A stretch of 64,000 bases of DNA from Mangifera indica (taxonomy: Eukaryota; Streptophyta; Magnoliopsida; Sapindales; Anacardiaceae). The DNA lies in the NCBI RefSeq assembly GCF_011075055.1, contig NC_058153.1:10726001-10790000 (forward strand). The letters are read 5' to 3'. This document shows, in pieces, positions 35,868 through 47,578 of this stretch. Position 1 is the stretch's first letter; each line of letters begins with the position of its first letter. Under the pieces are notes generated by a model. That model ran no database searches, was not told where the DNA came from, and saw only the letters and a list, made by a program, of their open reading frames with translations. The position numbers were made by a program, and so were the translations under genes.

Positions 35868-36041
35868 CAGAAATAGAACATTCAGAAAAGAAAAACAACT
35901 GCAAAATCTATTTGGAAGAACCACTTCTATCTGAAAATCACCAACTGTTTATATAAATTAATTTTTTAGCCAAAAACAAAAAAGATAAGTAATAATTCAA
36001 GTGTTCACTAATCTTATTTGATAGTTTATCTTCCAAATTTT

Positions 36042-37683
36042 CTACATATGTGTTACAGTTTGAGCAATGGATGAATATGTGCCCAAAATTCCAACAAAAA
36101 CTGCCATTAACATTATAGCAACAATGCCTGCAAGCTCAAATCCCCACTTCCTGTAAACCTGAAACATCTTCAAGTAACAAAGACATGGAAGCAAGAAAGA
36201 AACCACCATTATAAGAAGTGCTCCACTGAGAGATGCCACAGACTGAAATGATGGAAAAACTGAAGCACAAACCACAGAGCTCACCAGTAAAGTCATTCTG
36301 ATGATAATTCCTGTTGGTTTACTATCTTGGTAATTGGAAGGCAATCCACTTTCGATTGCTGTTGCAATCGGCATTACTGTTAATGCAAATTTGGCAATAG
36401 GGACGGCTATAATGGTGTATATAGCAACCTTTGAACTAAGCCTTTCTGTAGGCAGATTTAATGTTACTTGTGACTGTACATTCTGTCCATAAATAAGGTA
36501 CCCCAAAATTGCCAGTGTCAGATATGTTAAGGTACAGATTATGAAGCTTAGTAATAAGACCTGTGGCAGCAAAAACAAAGAAAAAAAATATCAGTATTTT
36601 TGTGCAATATTGTGACCGAATATGCTGTAACAACCGCAAATGTGTAGGACAAGCTAAGTGGTTATTAACCCGCGGCTCAATATACCCGACTAGCAGGATA
36701 GGTCACCCATCCATGACAAGGACCTTTTTAGGTGGATAATAACCCCACAAGGCTTTGTCCTGCTCTGATACTAATTCTAACAACTAAAATCCTATAAAAT
36801 TCCCCTTACAAGGAAAAAAAAAAAAACTATTTTTAACCCACATGCACACATAAAACGTTTGCTCTTGAAATAAGTACTAATAGCTACTTATCATCAAACA
36901 CATAAATTAAGCTGTACCATGGAGAACTGTTTCTTCTTTCTCATGGAATTGTAGATAGGAGGGAACACAGCATGAGCACCATAGCAAAAAATGTACAAAC
37001 TAAGAGAAGTAGGCAATCCATCCAAATTGAAGAGCCTTCCCTTGTCATGGAATCCGACACTCTTTGTCGTGCCAACGCATACAACACACACAATGATAAT
37101 CAAAGAAGAGAGTACCCCACCAGCAGAAACATATGATAAAACACTTAGATTATTCAAACACATAGAGGGAAAGATCATGATACCAGAAAGAGCAACAAAA
37201 GCATGTCTCCCTTCAAGTGTTAAACCCCCAATCTTCAAGGCAAAATTTGGTGAAAACTTGTGCAAGTTGTCTCCTTCCATTATTAGAAGGCCTGTGGCAA
37301 CAAAGTAAAGCTCTAAACAGGTAAAAACAGAAGCTATAACTCTCCCTTTGCGGCCAAAAGCATGGCCTGCTATGTCAATGTAGCTTGTGATCTTAACGGG
37401 ATCTTTTTCCATACACCGCCTTATCAAAAGCGCGGTGAAGCAGGCTGCAGATGCAATTAACACAAGAATGATCAAGCTTAACCAGCCTCCTAATGAGAGG
37501 GCAAATGGGACTGATAATATGCCAATACCTGAAGAATAAAACAAGTAAAAACATAGCAAAAGTTCATTTTTTATATATAATTTTCCAATAAAAAAAAATC
37601 AATAAAAGGGTACCTGAAAGTGCATTTATGCCATTAATGCATGTCTTGAGGAAACTGGCTTCTCTCTTTTCATCAGTGGCCAT
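36042..37683 (-). CDS. AVT1: AVT1-type vacuolar amino acid transporter
   Basis: Three exons join in phase to 399 aa: 37683-37614, 37528-36918 and 36560-36042. It belongs to the amino acid/auxin permease superfamily (Aa_trans), with about 10-11 membrane helices. Family members move neutral amino acids across the vacuolar membrane by exchange with protons; the particular substrate here is not determinable. Exon 1 encodes MATDEKREASFLKTCINGIN followed by ALSG. Exon 2 continues GIGILSVPFALSLGGW, the signature of the first helix pair, then AGHAFGRKGRVI and LELYFVATGLLIMEGDNLH, and ends CYGAHAVFPPIYNSM. Exon 3 has LAILGYLIYG and ends YSSIAQTVTHM. Lacking a long hydrophilic N-terminus, it fits the shorter AVT1 members. 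Its 3' end lies 87 bp from the UMAMIT pseudogene, tail to tail. No internal stop was seen. Confidence 0.9.
36762..36773 (-). other. Retroelement primer-binding-site remnant in AVT1 intron 2
   Basis: On the minus strand TAGTATCAGAGC, one base from the initiator-methionine tRNA site TGGTATCAGAGC of copia elements, preceded by GTTAGAAT and followed by AGGACAAAGCC. This suggests a short LTR-retroelement (TRIM-like) relic occupying about 36630-36790 of the intron. No paired LTRs were identified. Confidence 0.4.
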
Positions 37684-38899
37684 TTTTTTTCTCTCACTCA
37701 CTGAAGGATAGCCTTAACTAAAATATGCAAACGAGATTTCAAGACTGGCAAGGAACTGAAAGAGATTGCACTTCCTCCTATCTTATAACAAATTTTACTA
37801 ATTCTCCGAGAGACAGTTACCAAATAATTTTAAACCTCAGATTCTAAGAATTTCTTATATTATCAGTGTTATATTGTTAAAATATACAGTTTCATATGTT
37901 GGAATATATTCAAAACATATGGTTAGCCTATATTTTATATGAGTGGTTTACTATCATATGTTATATTGATTTCTATTTCTTTATATAGGGTTTAGAACTT
38001 GAATAAATTCATGAAACATTAAGACAATTTTATATACCAAAAATAAAATTAATTCATATTTTGTCATGGTATCACAACCTATATATTTTTAAACCAGGTT
38101 AATTTAAAATCCTCTTTTAGACTTCTGTTTGGTTTTAATTATTTTTTTTCTATTACAGGTTAGACCCCTTACTTTTGAGAGCCTTTTCTTTACACCTCTT
38201 ACCTCTGAGATTTTTCAGCTCCCCCACACAACACCCCCCACAAACCCCCCACCCTCCCCCAAACAGAATATTCATTCCTTCCCGACCAACTTCTCTGCTC
38301 CTAGCATGGTTATCTCCTCCTTTCTTGCAAAAAGCATTTGTTCGTGGTCTCCTTTCCTAGCGCTAATCCCTTCCTTCTGAGTAACTAATCCCCTTTAGCA
38401 ATGGCTATTATTTTGTTCTAAGAGATTCTCTTATCTCTTAACACGGTAAGAAACAAATGGTAATTTCTTGGTCTAGTACAAAAGCAGAATATAGAGCACT
38501 TGCATACACTACCTCTAAACTTGTTTAGTTATGATCGTTGTTACAAAATATGAGGAACTCTCAATCCAAAGCTACAAACATCCCTAGTTAGTAAATACAA
38601 AAATGGTGAAAAATGGTACGAAAATTATATAGATATGATATGACGAATAGTAAAAAATACGTTCATAAAATTCGGATATAGGAAAGATACATAACATGTA
38701 TGTATGGGTTTACTACTATATATCATAAAAAATATGTTTATAAAAATATGACAGTGTTAAATTAATCATAATTTTAACATTTTTCATAAAACATCTTATT
38801 AAAATTAACATAGCATTTTAAATCAAATTATTTAATTGATCATTAGATTTAACATAACACTATACATAATTGATTTTCAAATTATAGCATAAATACTTT
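37684..38899. other. AVT1 upstream region and AT-rich intergenic DNA
   Basis: The region immediately upstream of AVT1 has a weak TATA-like site (TTATAAGATAGG on the minus strand, about 37779-37790). A C-rich patch at 38220-38270 makes overlapping proline-rich open frames that lack any family motif. Nothing else is recognisable. Confidence 0.45.
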
Positions 38900-39341
38900 C
38901 AAAAATTGTCAAATTGGGTAACCAAGCCAATTTGACAATTTTTCAAACTAAACCAAATTTTTAGTTTGAAGAAAATTATAAACCGAAACCAAACTGATTT
39001 AAAATTAATCAATTTGAATATAACCGAAAATACTAATTAATCGAATCAAATTTTTGGTTTACCGGTTCTAAACCAAATTTCATAGAATTATCTTATTTTA
39101 TTATTTCTTTCTTTTTTTTGGAAAATAAGTTCAATAATTTATTAATTTGTTATTCATTTTTTAAAAATCAGTTTGGTTTGGTTAACTAATTTTAAAAAAT
39201 AGACAAATAGGTAAATAAACAAAAAAATGTTTTTTTATATTTTTAAATTGGTATTCGAATCAGTTTTTCAAATAACATATTTCTTTGTTTAGTTTTTAGT
39301 TCAATTTGATTACTAGATTATTTAGAACACCCCTACAAAAC
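38900..39341. mobile_element. hAT-type miniature element of the AAACCGAACC class
   Basis: AT-rich sequence with recurring complementary words for AAACCRAAACC on one side and GGTTTGGTT on the other. It ends GAACACCCCTA (reverse complement TAGGGGTGTTC), a common end of plant hAT miniature elements. A related copy lies at 55153-55576. The left end is decayed, so the start is approximate and the target duplication is not visible. Confidence 0.5.
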
Positions 39342-39605
39342 AGTCCAACCATTGAAACAAAGATTAGTTTAACCCAAATTGGACCAGTTGAATCAACTAG
39401 TTCAGTCGGGTTTTAAAATTATGATTTCGGGTAAAAGAATTTACTTAAAACCTTAAATGAACCCGTGTTATTTTTAGGCCATCTTGACAATTAATCCAGA
39501 GACTCACGATAGATGTTGTGCATAAAATTAACATTTATCAATGAAACATTGGCTCACTCATTTGCTAAAAGGTTATTCAAACACTCAAATAATTCAAACA
39601 CGTAG

Positions 39606-39925
39606 AAGGCAAGATCATGATGCTTGAAAAATGTGGTGACAACTTTTGTAAATTGTCTCTTTCAAAATTAAAAGGCTTGTGGCAACAAAATAGAGCTCTA
39701 AATAGGTGAAATGAGAAACAATAATTCTCTCTTTGGGGCCAAATGCATGAGCTGAATTGTCAATGTAGTTTTTGATCTTTTCAGGATCTTTAAGCATGCA
39801 TCTTCTAATGAGATATCCTGTGAAGTAGGCTGCTGATACTGCTGTTAGAATAAGAATTATCAAGCTTAACCAGACTCCTGGCGAAAGTGCATACGGAAAT
39901 AATATTCCAATTCCCGTGTAAATCT
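39606..39925 (-). pseudogene. AVT1 exon 2 fragment
   Basis: A truncated relative of the start of AVT1 exon 2, about 2.1 kb upstream of the intact gene and in the same orientation. It reads GIGILFPYALSPGVWLSLII, then YLIRRCMLKDPEKIKNYID and LELYFVATSLLILKETI, closely following the intact copy. The first exon, the rest of exon 2 and exon 3 are absent. A CACAG acceptor survives at its 5' side (about 39927). It is probably the remains of a tandem duplicate; the downstream copia LTR starts 28 bp beyond it. Confidence 0.85.
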
Positions 39926-39952
39926 GTGACATAAAACTAATGGTATTCTTAT

Positions 39953-40547
39953 AAATTAGGAGCAAAGTTTGGGTTATGGTTATTGTCCAGGGGTAGTTTT
40001 GTCTTTGCTTGATTAAATGTTTTAACTAATAGTTATAAACCATTAGTTGGATTTGAGAAAAGATAGGAGAGAAAGGCATTTGTGTTGGCTGCTTCTTTTA
40101 AAAGAAAATAGGTTGCCTTTGGGTGTGAAATATTATTCTCTCTGGTTCCTCCATTCTTCTCTGCTAGGGTTTAAAGAAAATGCATGAATCCACTATATTT
40201 TCATAGATCTAGTTGTCTAAACACTTAAGTCAGTGTACAAAGTCGTTGTGGTGCTCTGGTTTAGGAAGGATTCAAGTCAGCAAGGTTGGATTCATTTTCG
40301 TTTGTATCTGTAATGCTAGATTGGCTTCTGAATCTGTAAGTTATACTATTTTTCTTACTAATTAGTGGATTTGCTAGAGGATTCATCTGCCTTGGATGTA
40401 GGGTTCTAATCTTTTGAACCGGAACCAAGTAAATATTGGTATGTTGATTTGTGTATGGTTTATTATATGATTCTTATGTAATTCTTGACTGAAAATAGAT
40501 CCGAAACTCTGACTAATATTCAAACTCGGTAAAATAAAACATTAACA
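39953..40547 (+). mobile_element. 5' LTR of a plus-strand copia element
   Basis: Begins TTAGGAGCAAAGTTTGGG and ends ACATTAACA just before the primer binding site. It has no large open frame. The first bases of the LTR (expected TG) appear altered, so the left boundary is uncertain by a few bases. The corresponding 3' LTR is missing: the element is cut off near 44765. Confidence 0.6.
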
Positions 40548-40549
40548 AG

Positions 40550-40561
40550 TGGTATCAGAGC
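40550..40561 (+). other. Primer binding site of the plus-strand copia element
   Basis: TGGTATCAGAGC, an exact match to the initiator-methionine tRNA complement used by plant copia elements, two bases after the LTR end. It sets the plus-strand direction of the element. Confidence 0.85.
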
Positions 40562-40853
40562 ACTCTTGAGTTGGATATTGTTATTCTTGTTTGAGGAAAA
40601 TTGTTTGGAGTGTTTCTTGGTTCAAGATTTGTTTATCTTGTTGTTCTTTACATTTTGATATTGTTTTTTTGAAAGGGCTGAAATTAATATGCTTGCTATT
40701 TGTTCTCTATTTGTTGATTGTGACTATATTGTTCATGTGTTAGATATTTTGTCACTATGGCTTAAAGAAATAAAAATAAATAAATAGCTTGCTTTGATCT
40801 CTTTCTATTATTGTGGCTTGTAAAGAACTGGATTAGTAAATACTTGATTAACA

Positions 40854-43800
40854 ATGGCTCAAACAAAAATTGATGGGAAAGGTGATTTTAATATGTGGAG
40901 AAAGAAAATGCATGTTGTTCTTGTTCATCAAAAATGTGCTAAGGCATTGGGTGGTGAATCTACTCTCTTTGAAAATATGGACCCTGATATGAAATCTGAA
41001 ATTATAGAAACTGCATATAATCTTCTTATCTTACATTTATCTGATAATGTTTTAAGACAAGTTGATAATGAAAACACTGCTACAAAGATTTAGTTGAAAT
41101 TAAAGTCACTATACATGACTAAGTTTCTAACTAATAAAATCTATCTGAAGGAACAATTGTTTAGTTTTAAAATGGATTTTAATAAAATTGTCATTAATTT
41201 GGCTAATATATAAGAGAAGATATCTAATGAAAACCAAGCAATAATCATCTTGAACTTTTTACCTGGTTTTTTTAAAAATGTTAAAGCTACAATAAAATAT
41301 GGTAGAAAGTCTTTATCTTTATATGATGTATTGGGTGTCTTAAAATCAAAAGATTTATAAATTAAATTTAAAAGGAAGGCAATCAATAAAGGGCTTCAAG
41401 TTAGAGATAGGACTGAAAAGAGAAATAATCAGAAAAATAGGAAAACCTCTAGATCTAAATCTAAGAGTAAGAAAACTTGTTGACAGTGTCATAAAAGGGT
41501 CATTTTAAGAAGAATTGCCTAGAGAAAAAAAATTGTATAATAATAATAACAATTATGAAAACCATGACACAGTAAATTTCCTAGAAGGGTATGCGAGTGT
41601 TAAGGTTCTTTCATTAACAGAGAGAATGTTTAGTGAGGAATGGGTTATGGATTCAGGCTACACTTTTTACATGACACCTAGGAAAGATTGGCTAACTAAT
41701 ATTAAATACTTGAATGGAGATAAAGTATTAATGGGAAATGATAAGTCATGTGATGTTATTGTTGTTGATAGTGTCAAATTTAAAATGCATGATAGTTCTA
41801 TTAAAATTCTTGAAAATATGAGGTTGGTGCCTAAACTAAGGAGGAATTTAATCTCTTTAGGTACTTTAGATTCAAATGAATATACTTTTAAATTTGAAAA
41901 TGGTGTTCTTAAGGTAATGAGAGGGTTCTTAGTGGTTATGAAAGGGAAATTGAATCAAGGGTTGTATATCTTGGAAGGTTCTGTTGTGTCAGATTCTATG
42001 AATTTAAATACTAAATCTGATGAAACTATTTTGTGGCATAAAAGACTTAGACATATAAGTGTTGCTGGATTGCATGAACTTTGTAAATAGAAATTGATTA
42101 ATCTTGATAAGATTGGTAATTTAGATTTCTGTGAAAATTATGTTCTGGGTAAATCACATAAACTTAGATTTGCCTCTGCTACTCAAAGAACTAAGGATAT
42201 TTTAGAGTATACACACTCTGATTTGTGGGGATCTCTACAGATCCCCAATTCTTTGGCTAATTCTCATTACTTTATAACCTTTATTGATGATTACTCTATG
42301 AGGGTATGGGTGTGTTTTTTAAAACATAAGGATCAAGCCTTTGATTGTTTTAAAGAATAGAAAACACTTGTTGAGAATCAAACTAACAAAAAAATAAAGG
42401 TTTTAAGAACAGATAATGGATTGGAATTTTGTAATAAACCTTCTTCAGATTTTTGTAAGAAAGCAAGAATACTTAGGCACAGAATATGTATTGATACACC
42501 TCAACAAAATGGGTTAGCTAAAAAAATGAATAGAACCATTATGAATAAAGTTAGGTGTATAATGGTAGATTCAGGTTTAAGCAAAAGATTTTGGGCAGAG
42601 CTAGTTGCCATTGCATGTTATTTGATTAATAGATCACCTTTATCTACATTGAATTTTAAAACACCTATGGAACTCTGGAATAAAAAACCACCACCATTAA
42701 GCCATTTGAAACCTTTTGGATGTCTTGCAAATGTTCATGTAAATCAGGGAAAATTAAATCCCAGGGCTTTAAAAGCTGTTTTTTTGGGTTATCCTATAGG
42801 CACAAAAGGCTATAAATTGTGGTTGATTGATGATAAAAAATGTGTGATAAGTAGGGATGTAATCTTTATTGAATCAAAATTTTATAAAGACTTGTTTGTT
42901 AGTACTCAGTTAGGACAGGTTCAAATTGAGGTGGAGACACCACAGTCTAATTTTCATAGACAGTTTCAAGAGTCTAGTAGTGGACTTGAATTGGGTTTGG
43001 ATTCAATTCGTACTTCAAAGTACGAAATCTCAGACTTGAATCAGCAACCCCCACTACCGATTCAAGAAGAAAGTCTTCAATCTGATAGTAGTCTTAATTT
43101 GTCTAATTATCAGCTTACTAGAGATAGGGTTAGAAGGGAAATCAGATTACCTTCTAGGTATGCACATGCAAATCTCATTTTATATGCATTACAGATAAGT
43201 GATGTGATAGAAATGGATGAACCTATTAATTTCAAGCAAGTGTGTAAAAGTAAATACATGGATGATTGGATGAAAGCTATAGAGATTGAGATGGCTTCTC
43301 TACAGAAAAATCACACATGGTCACTTGTAGATAAATCCAAGGGTAAAAAGGTAATTAGATATAAATGGGTTTTTAAAAGAAAACTTGGTGTACCTGGTGT
43401 TGAACAAGCAAGATTTAAAGCAAGAGTTGTTGTTAAAAGCTTCTTACAAAAAGAAGGCATTGATTATAATGAGGTATTCTTTCTTATGGTAAATCATACA
43501 TCTATTAGACTAATGTTATCTGTTGTTGTTCTGTTTGATTTAGAATTAGAATAAATGGATGTTACTACTGCCTTTTTGCATGGAAAATTAGAACAAATAT
43601 ACATGGAACAGTCTCAAGGGTTTGTGAAACCTGGTAATGAAAATAAGGTTTGTTTACTTCATAAATCTTTGTATGGTCTTAAATAGTCATCTAGACAATG
43701 GTACAAAAGATTTGATGATTTTGTTCTTTCAAATGAATTTTCTATATGCAGTTATGATCACATTAGAATAAGGCATTGAAAATGGCAGTTTTGTATATTT

Positions 43801-44765
43801 GTTGATTTATGTGGAAGACATGCTTATAGCTTCTAAGGATATGAATGTTTTACTTGATTTGAAATGTATGCTGAATTCTGAATTTAAAATAAAGGATTTG
43901 GGTCCTGCGAATAAAATACTAGGTATGGATATAAGTAGGAATAGATTGAAATGATGTTTGACTTTATCTTAATCTGCTTATATTAGAAAAGTACTTGAAT
44001 TATATCATATGATTAATGCAAAGTGCGTGAATGTTCCTATGGGTGCTCATTTTAAATGAAAATCGGTTGGATTATTGTCTTCTGATGAATCTGATTTCAT
44101 AAAGAATATACCATATTCTAATGTGGTAGGAGTCTAATGTATGCAATGATAGGTACTAGACCTGATATAGCATATGTAATTAGTCTTGTTAGCAGATTTA
44201 TGAGTAATCCAGGTAAAGAACATTGGAATGCAACAAAATGGTTATTGAGGTATTTGAAGGATATATCTGATTATGGTTTGTGTTATACTACTGATGCTAC
44301 TAACCTATTTTCTATGAAAGGATTTTGTGATTCAAATTTTGCAGCTAATCTTGATAAAAAGAGATCCCTCATTGGTTATATTTTCACCTTTGGTGGAAAT
44401 GTTGTAAGCTGGAAGTGTAATTTACAACACATTGTGGCACTTTCAACAACTGAGGCTGAATATATAGCATTAACTGAAGTAGTTAAAGAAGCATTGTGGT
44501 TGAAGGGAATTATTTCTGAATTGGGGTTGAATATTGATGTTCCAGAAGTCTTTAGTGACTCACAGAATGCTATTCACCTATCCAAAAATTATGCATTTCA
44601 TAAGAGGACTAAACACATTGATGTGAGGTTACATTTCATTAGAGATGTGTTGGATGCTGGTAAAGTTAATGTGAAGAAAATATCAACAGATGTCAATCCA
44701 GCTGATATCTTAACAAAGTCTGTGCTATTGAGTAAGTTTAAGGATGCCCTAAATTTGCTCAAAAT
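40854..44765 (+). pseudogene. Copia gag-pol polyprotein with several stops and frameshifts
   Basis: Domains appear in copia order. Gag starts MAQTKIDGKGDFNMWRKKMH at 40854 and stops early at 41093. A decayed zinc knuckle lies near 41480 (CHKRV). Protease at about 41640 reads WVMDSGYTFYMTPRKDW. Pre-integrase at about 42030 reads ILWHKRLRHIS. The integrase core spans 42200-42500, and its C-terminal part is at about 42670 (MELWNKKPPPLSHLKPFGCL). Reverse transcriptase spans about 43300-44120. RNase H at 44137-44757 ends NPADILTKSV. In the reverse transcriptase the catalytic YVDD reads YVED (about 43810). Six or more stops and at least two frameshifts are visible. The 3' LTR is absent, and RNase H runs straight into an inverted gypsy LTR fragment. 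Confidence 0.92.
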
Positions 44766-44880
44766 TTTGCTCAAAGCTTCCTAAATGCAAAAAGATAAGT
44801 AATTCCATTAAATTGAATTAAATTTCCACACAATATAAGGGAATTATAAATCAAAATAATAACAATTAATAGTGTTATCA
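44766..44880 (-). mobile_element. Inverted fragment of the Athila-like LTR start
   Basis: On the minus strand this is the first ~115 bp of the LTR found at 47579-48926: TGATAACACTATTAATTG versus TGATAACTCCATTAATTA, then nearly identical through CTTATCTTTTTGCATTTAGG and AAGCTTTGAGCAA. It sits between the end of the copia RNase H and the gypsy internal sequence, facing away from the copia element. Confidence 0.85.
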
Positions 44881-44894
44881 ATAGTTATGATGCT

Positions 44895-45218
44895 ATGAAA
44901 TATCCTGATATGGATTTTCCTGTGTATTCAGTTGATTTAATTGATTCTCTAGCGCAGGATATACTTGATGGTGATGATGAGTTAAAAGTGGCTAACCATA
45001 AAAATATTTTGAAAGAAATAGATGAATTTAAATTAATTTCAGATATGCAGAATGCAATGACAGAGATAAATGAGTGCAGAGAGCTGAAAAATATAGTAGA
45101 GATTCAGAGTTTAACGACATCAAAAGTATTTAAAGTTAATGGTCATAGATGCAAACCGTTTTACAAAGGAATGTCAGTTGAAAACATCAGAGAAGTGGAG
45201 CTGAAAGATCCCGGATAA
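44895..45218 (+). pseudogene. C-terminal end of the gypsy polyprotein
   Basis: 107 codons ending in FKVNGHRCKPFYKGMSVENI and EVELKDPG. The pattern 'fkVNGhRlKpyy' followed by a short tail and stop marks the end of Athila/Tat gypsy polyproteins, which come from read-through gag-pol. The first methionine here is only internal. The protease, reverse transcriptase and integrase that should precede it are lost at the junction with the inverted LTR fragment. Confidence 0.75.
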
Positions 45219-47561
45219 ATAGATGAAGGCATTACGTCGAGCCAACGACTGTAAACCAAGGCGCTACTTGGGAGGCAACCCAAGCTTTCAATCTTATTTT
45301 GATTAATACTTAAATTTTAATTTTCTAGACATTTATTTTTAATTTCGGTTTATGTGTTTCAATTTTAGTTTTAAATTCAGTTTTATGATTTTTGGATATT
45401 TAATTAGCAATTATTTTATGATTTTCGCTTAGGTTTATTTTAATTTATTTTCATGTTACTGTTCAATCATCTTCTTCCTCATGCAGGTCCCAATTAGCCT
45501 TCTGTAAATGTTCACGGGGGGAGGAATCTACATTTTGGTGTTCTTGAACTAGGTCATGTGCTTCTATCAAAAGTCCAGCTTCTGCTTTGCTATTTTCTTA
45601 AATTCAAGGGGGTCATATGATTTAGTGTGATTATAAGGCTGGGTTTATTTGCTTCCAGAGACCATTTTCGCCAAACCTACGCTTCACAATTTCTCTCCAC
45701 CTAAAATAAAAACCTAACAGCCCCTTCCTTCATTCTACAACACCATGGTCAGAACCCATTCACAACATCAAAGAGTAGCAAAGTCCACCCATCAGAGGCC
45801 TCCTGCACCAGAGTTGTCATCAAAATCTGAAGAATCCTCCATCAATTGCAACTCTCCATAATTCGAACTACTGTTCCTTTTCCCCAAATCCAGAGAAGTT
45901 TTCTTTCCTTTTTCTTTTAAATTTCAGTTTTTATTATTATTTTGTTTTGTTTAAACATTGAGGACAATGTTTGGTTTAAGTGTGGGGGAGGGTGTATTTG
46001 TGTTTTATTTTCTGCTGTTTTCTATTCTGTCTTTCAGCTTTTTGTCCTTCAGTCCTAATTTATTTTTTTCCTACTCTGTTCTTATGTTTTATCCTTCTGT
46101 TCTGCTTTCAGTTTGTTCTATCTATCTGTTCTATTTTTTTTCTGTCAGTTTGTTGTTCTATCTTCCCTGTGTTAGGCGTATTCTGTTATGCCTAAATTTT
46201 TTGCTTTGTTTTGTCTATGTTACTGCTCCTTGCTAGATAAAGTTTGATTTTTATGGCAACTAGTGTATCCTTCCCTGTTTTTAGTTAGCTAAACAGTCCA
46301 TTAATCTCACTTTGAATGAATTAATTTGTATGCATGCCTTGGAATTTAGCCGATACAACAGGAGAGCATTGTACACTGATTTGTTAGATTAATTAGGGGT
46401 ATGCACTTAAACAAATTTTGATAATTGAGTGCTAGAGTTTGTTTGAAGTTGAGGTGAATTTATTTATCCCGTGAGTTTTGAGCAGAAAAAAATTGAAACA
46501 TACATATTAATCTATATTTTCTTTGACGAGTGATATTCTCCCATGTGAATATATCTCTAGAACTTGCTTTGAACTGTTTCGAGACCACATTGATATGTGC
46601 ATGCATGAAAATGATAAAGGCATTCTTGTTTAAACCCTTTAGCTTAAAAAGCCAACCTCTATTAATTTCCCTAGTTAGCCCTTTGAGCCTTACAAAGCCC
46701 TTGATTCTTTGTGTTGGAACCATATTACAAACCCAAGCCTTCAAGCAAGTATCCTCACCCAACCATGAAAATTAGCAGGGCATTTAAACTAAAATTTGTT
46801 GCTTGGTGAATTTGTTGTCTTGAGAAATTTAAGTGTGGGGGAAAAGGGAACTTAATTGTATAAGAAGAGATGATGAAAAGAAGTTGGCATAAAGAGTGCT
46901 ATTGAGATGCCTTATGTTGTTATCTTTGCTACCTAATTCTCTTAGTTATTCAAGAAGAAAAAAGAAAAAAATGTTGAAAAAGAAAAAAAAAAGACAGAAA
47001 AGAAAAAAAGAAAAAAAAAGAGAAAAGAAAGGCAATAGCAATTAGCAAAGAAATGTGGTGAATATGGTGGCTTTAGCTTTACATTTTTGTTCTCCTTAGG
47101 TGTTTAAATGTTTTGTTAATATTCATGGTTTTAACCTTTTGTATCCATTAATCTTCAACTTTACCCAAAACCCCATTACAACCTAAAATAAAGTCTTTTT
47201 GATTTATGCATGTATATAATCCAAGTGGTGGAGATTTGGTGTATAAGCAAGCCTATGGTAGAATGTTTGCATTGGAAGAATTTGAACGAAACACCGAACC
47301 ATTAAACACATGAGTGATATGAGTGATAACCATGAGGAGATTCACCAAAACTTTATACATGTTTTAGAATGCGATTATCTTGATTTGTCTTTGTGCATAC
47401 TTCCTTGTAAAGTTTGATAATGATGTGTGTTGATGCTTGAATCTTGGTTGGTTTGAACCTTAAGGTATGCACACTTTTTGGTATCATGAGAAAAGAGATT
47501 GATGGAAGATTTTTGTGTTTGCTTTGTTTTTGTTTTTGTTTTACTCAAGGACGACCAAAAG

Positions 47562-47578
47562 ATAAGTGTGGGGGAATT
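47562..47578 (+). other. Polypurine tract of the Athila-like element
   Basis: AAGTGTGGGGGAATT immediately precedes the TGATAAC start of the 3' LTR. Two similar GTGGGGG motifs lie upstream (about 45977-45993 and 46831-46848). In this family such tracts prime plus-strand DNA synthesis; the one next to the LTR should be the working copy. Confidence 0.75.

Larger units (their letters stand above)
31467..35955 (+). pseudogene. UMAMIT / WAT1-related pseudogene
   Basis: A broken relative of the upstream transporter. Exon traces occur in order. Exon 1 is about 31490-31668 (KALIALQFLYAGVALFTK, then ATLVMAPLAYLSTR after frame changes). Exon 2 is near 31738-31806. Exon 3 is 33824-33935 (IANQNAYFEGLHFSSSSVAS). 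The start of exon 4 is 34034-34105 (EKVNVGSLRSIAKINGIFGL). Exon 5 is not found. Exon 6 is about 35188-35339 (FVQAWCIALRGPLFCAMFNP). Exon 7 is 35431-35510 (GVILG, stop, YIVLWGKS) and the C-terminus is 35868-35955 (YLEEPLLSENHQLFI). A LINE lies between exons 2 and 3, unknown sequence replaces exon 5, and a small LTR splits the last exon. Frameshifts and a stop rule out a working protein. Confidence 0.88.
44881..47578 (+). mobile_element. Athila-like gypsy element, 3' internal region
   Basis: Starts within a polyprotein end (44895-45218) and continues through a long non-coding stretch to the polypurine tract. Typical Athila-type phrases are present: CGCTACTTGGGAGGCAACCC (about 45250), TTGAGGACAATG followed by TTTAAGTGTGGGGGAG (about 45958-45990), AAGTGTGGGGGAAAAGGG (about 46831) and CTCAAGGACGACCAAAAGAT (about 47543). 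A purine-rich tract at 46955-47035 is AAGAAAAA-type. A short frame at 45745 (MVRTHSQHQRVAKS) stops after 38 codons. The 5' half of the element is missing. Confidence 0.85.

Noticed and set aside
38129..38380. Proline-rich open frames upstream of AVT1
   Set aside because: They come from a short C-rich patch and overlap in two frames. No signal peptide, domain or homologous exon was seen.
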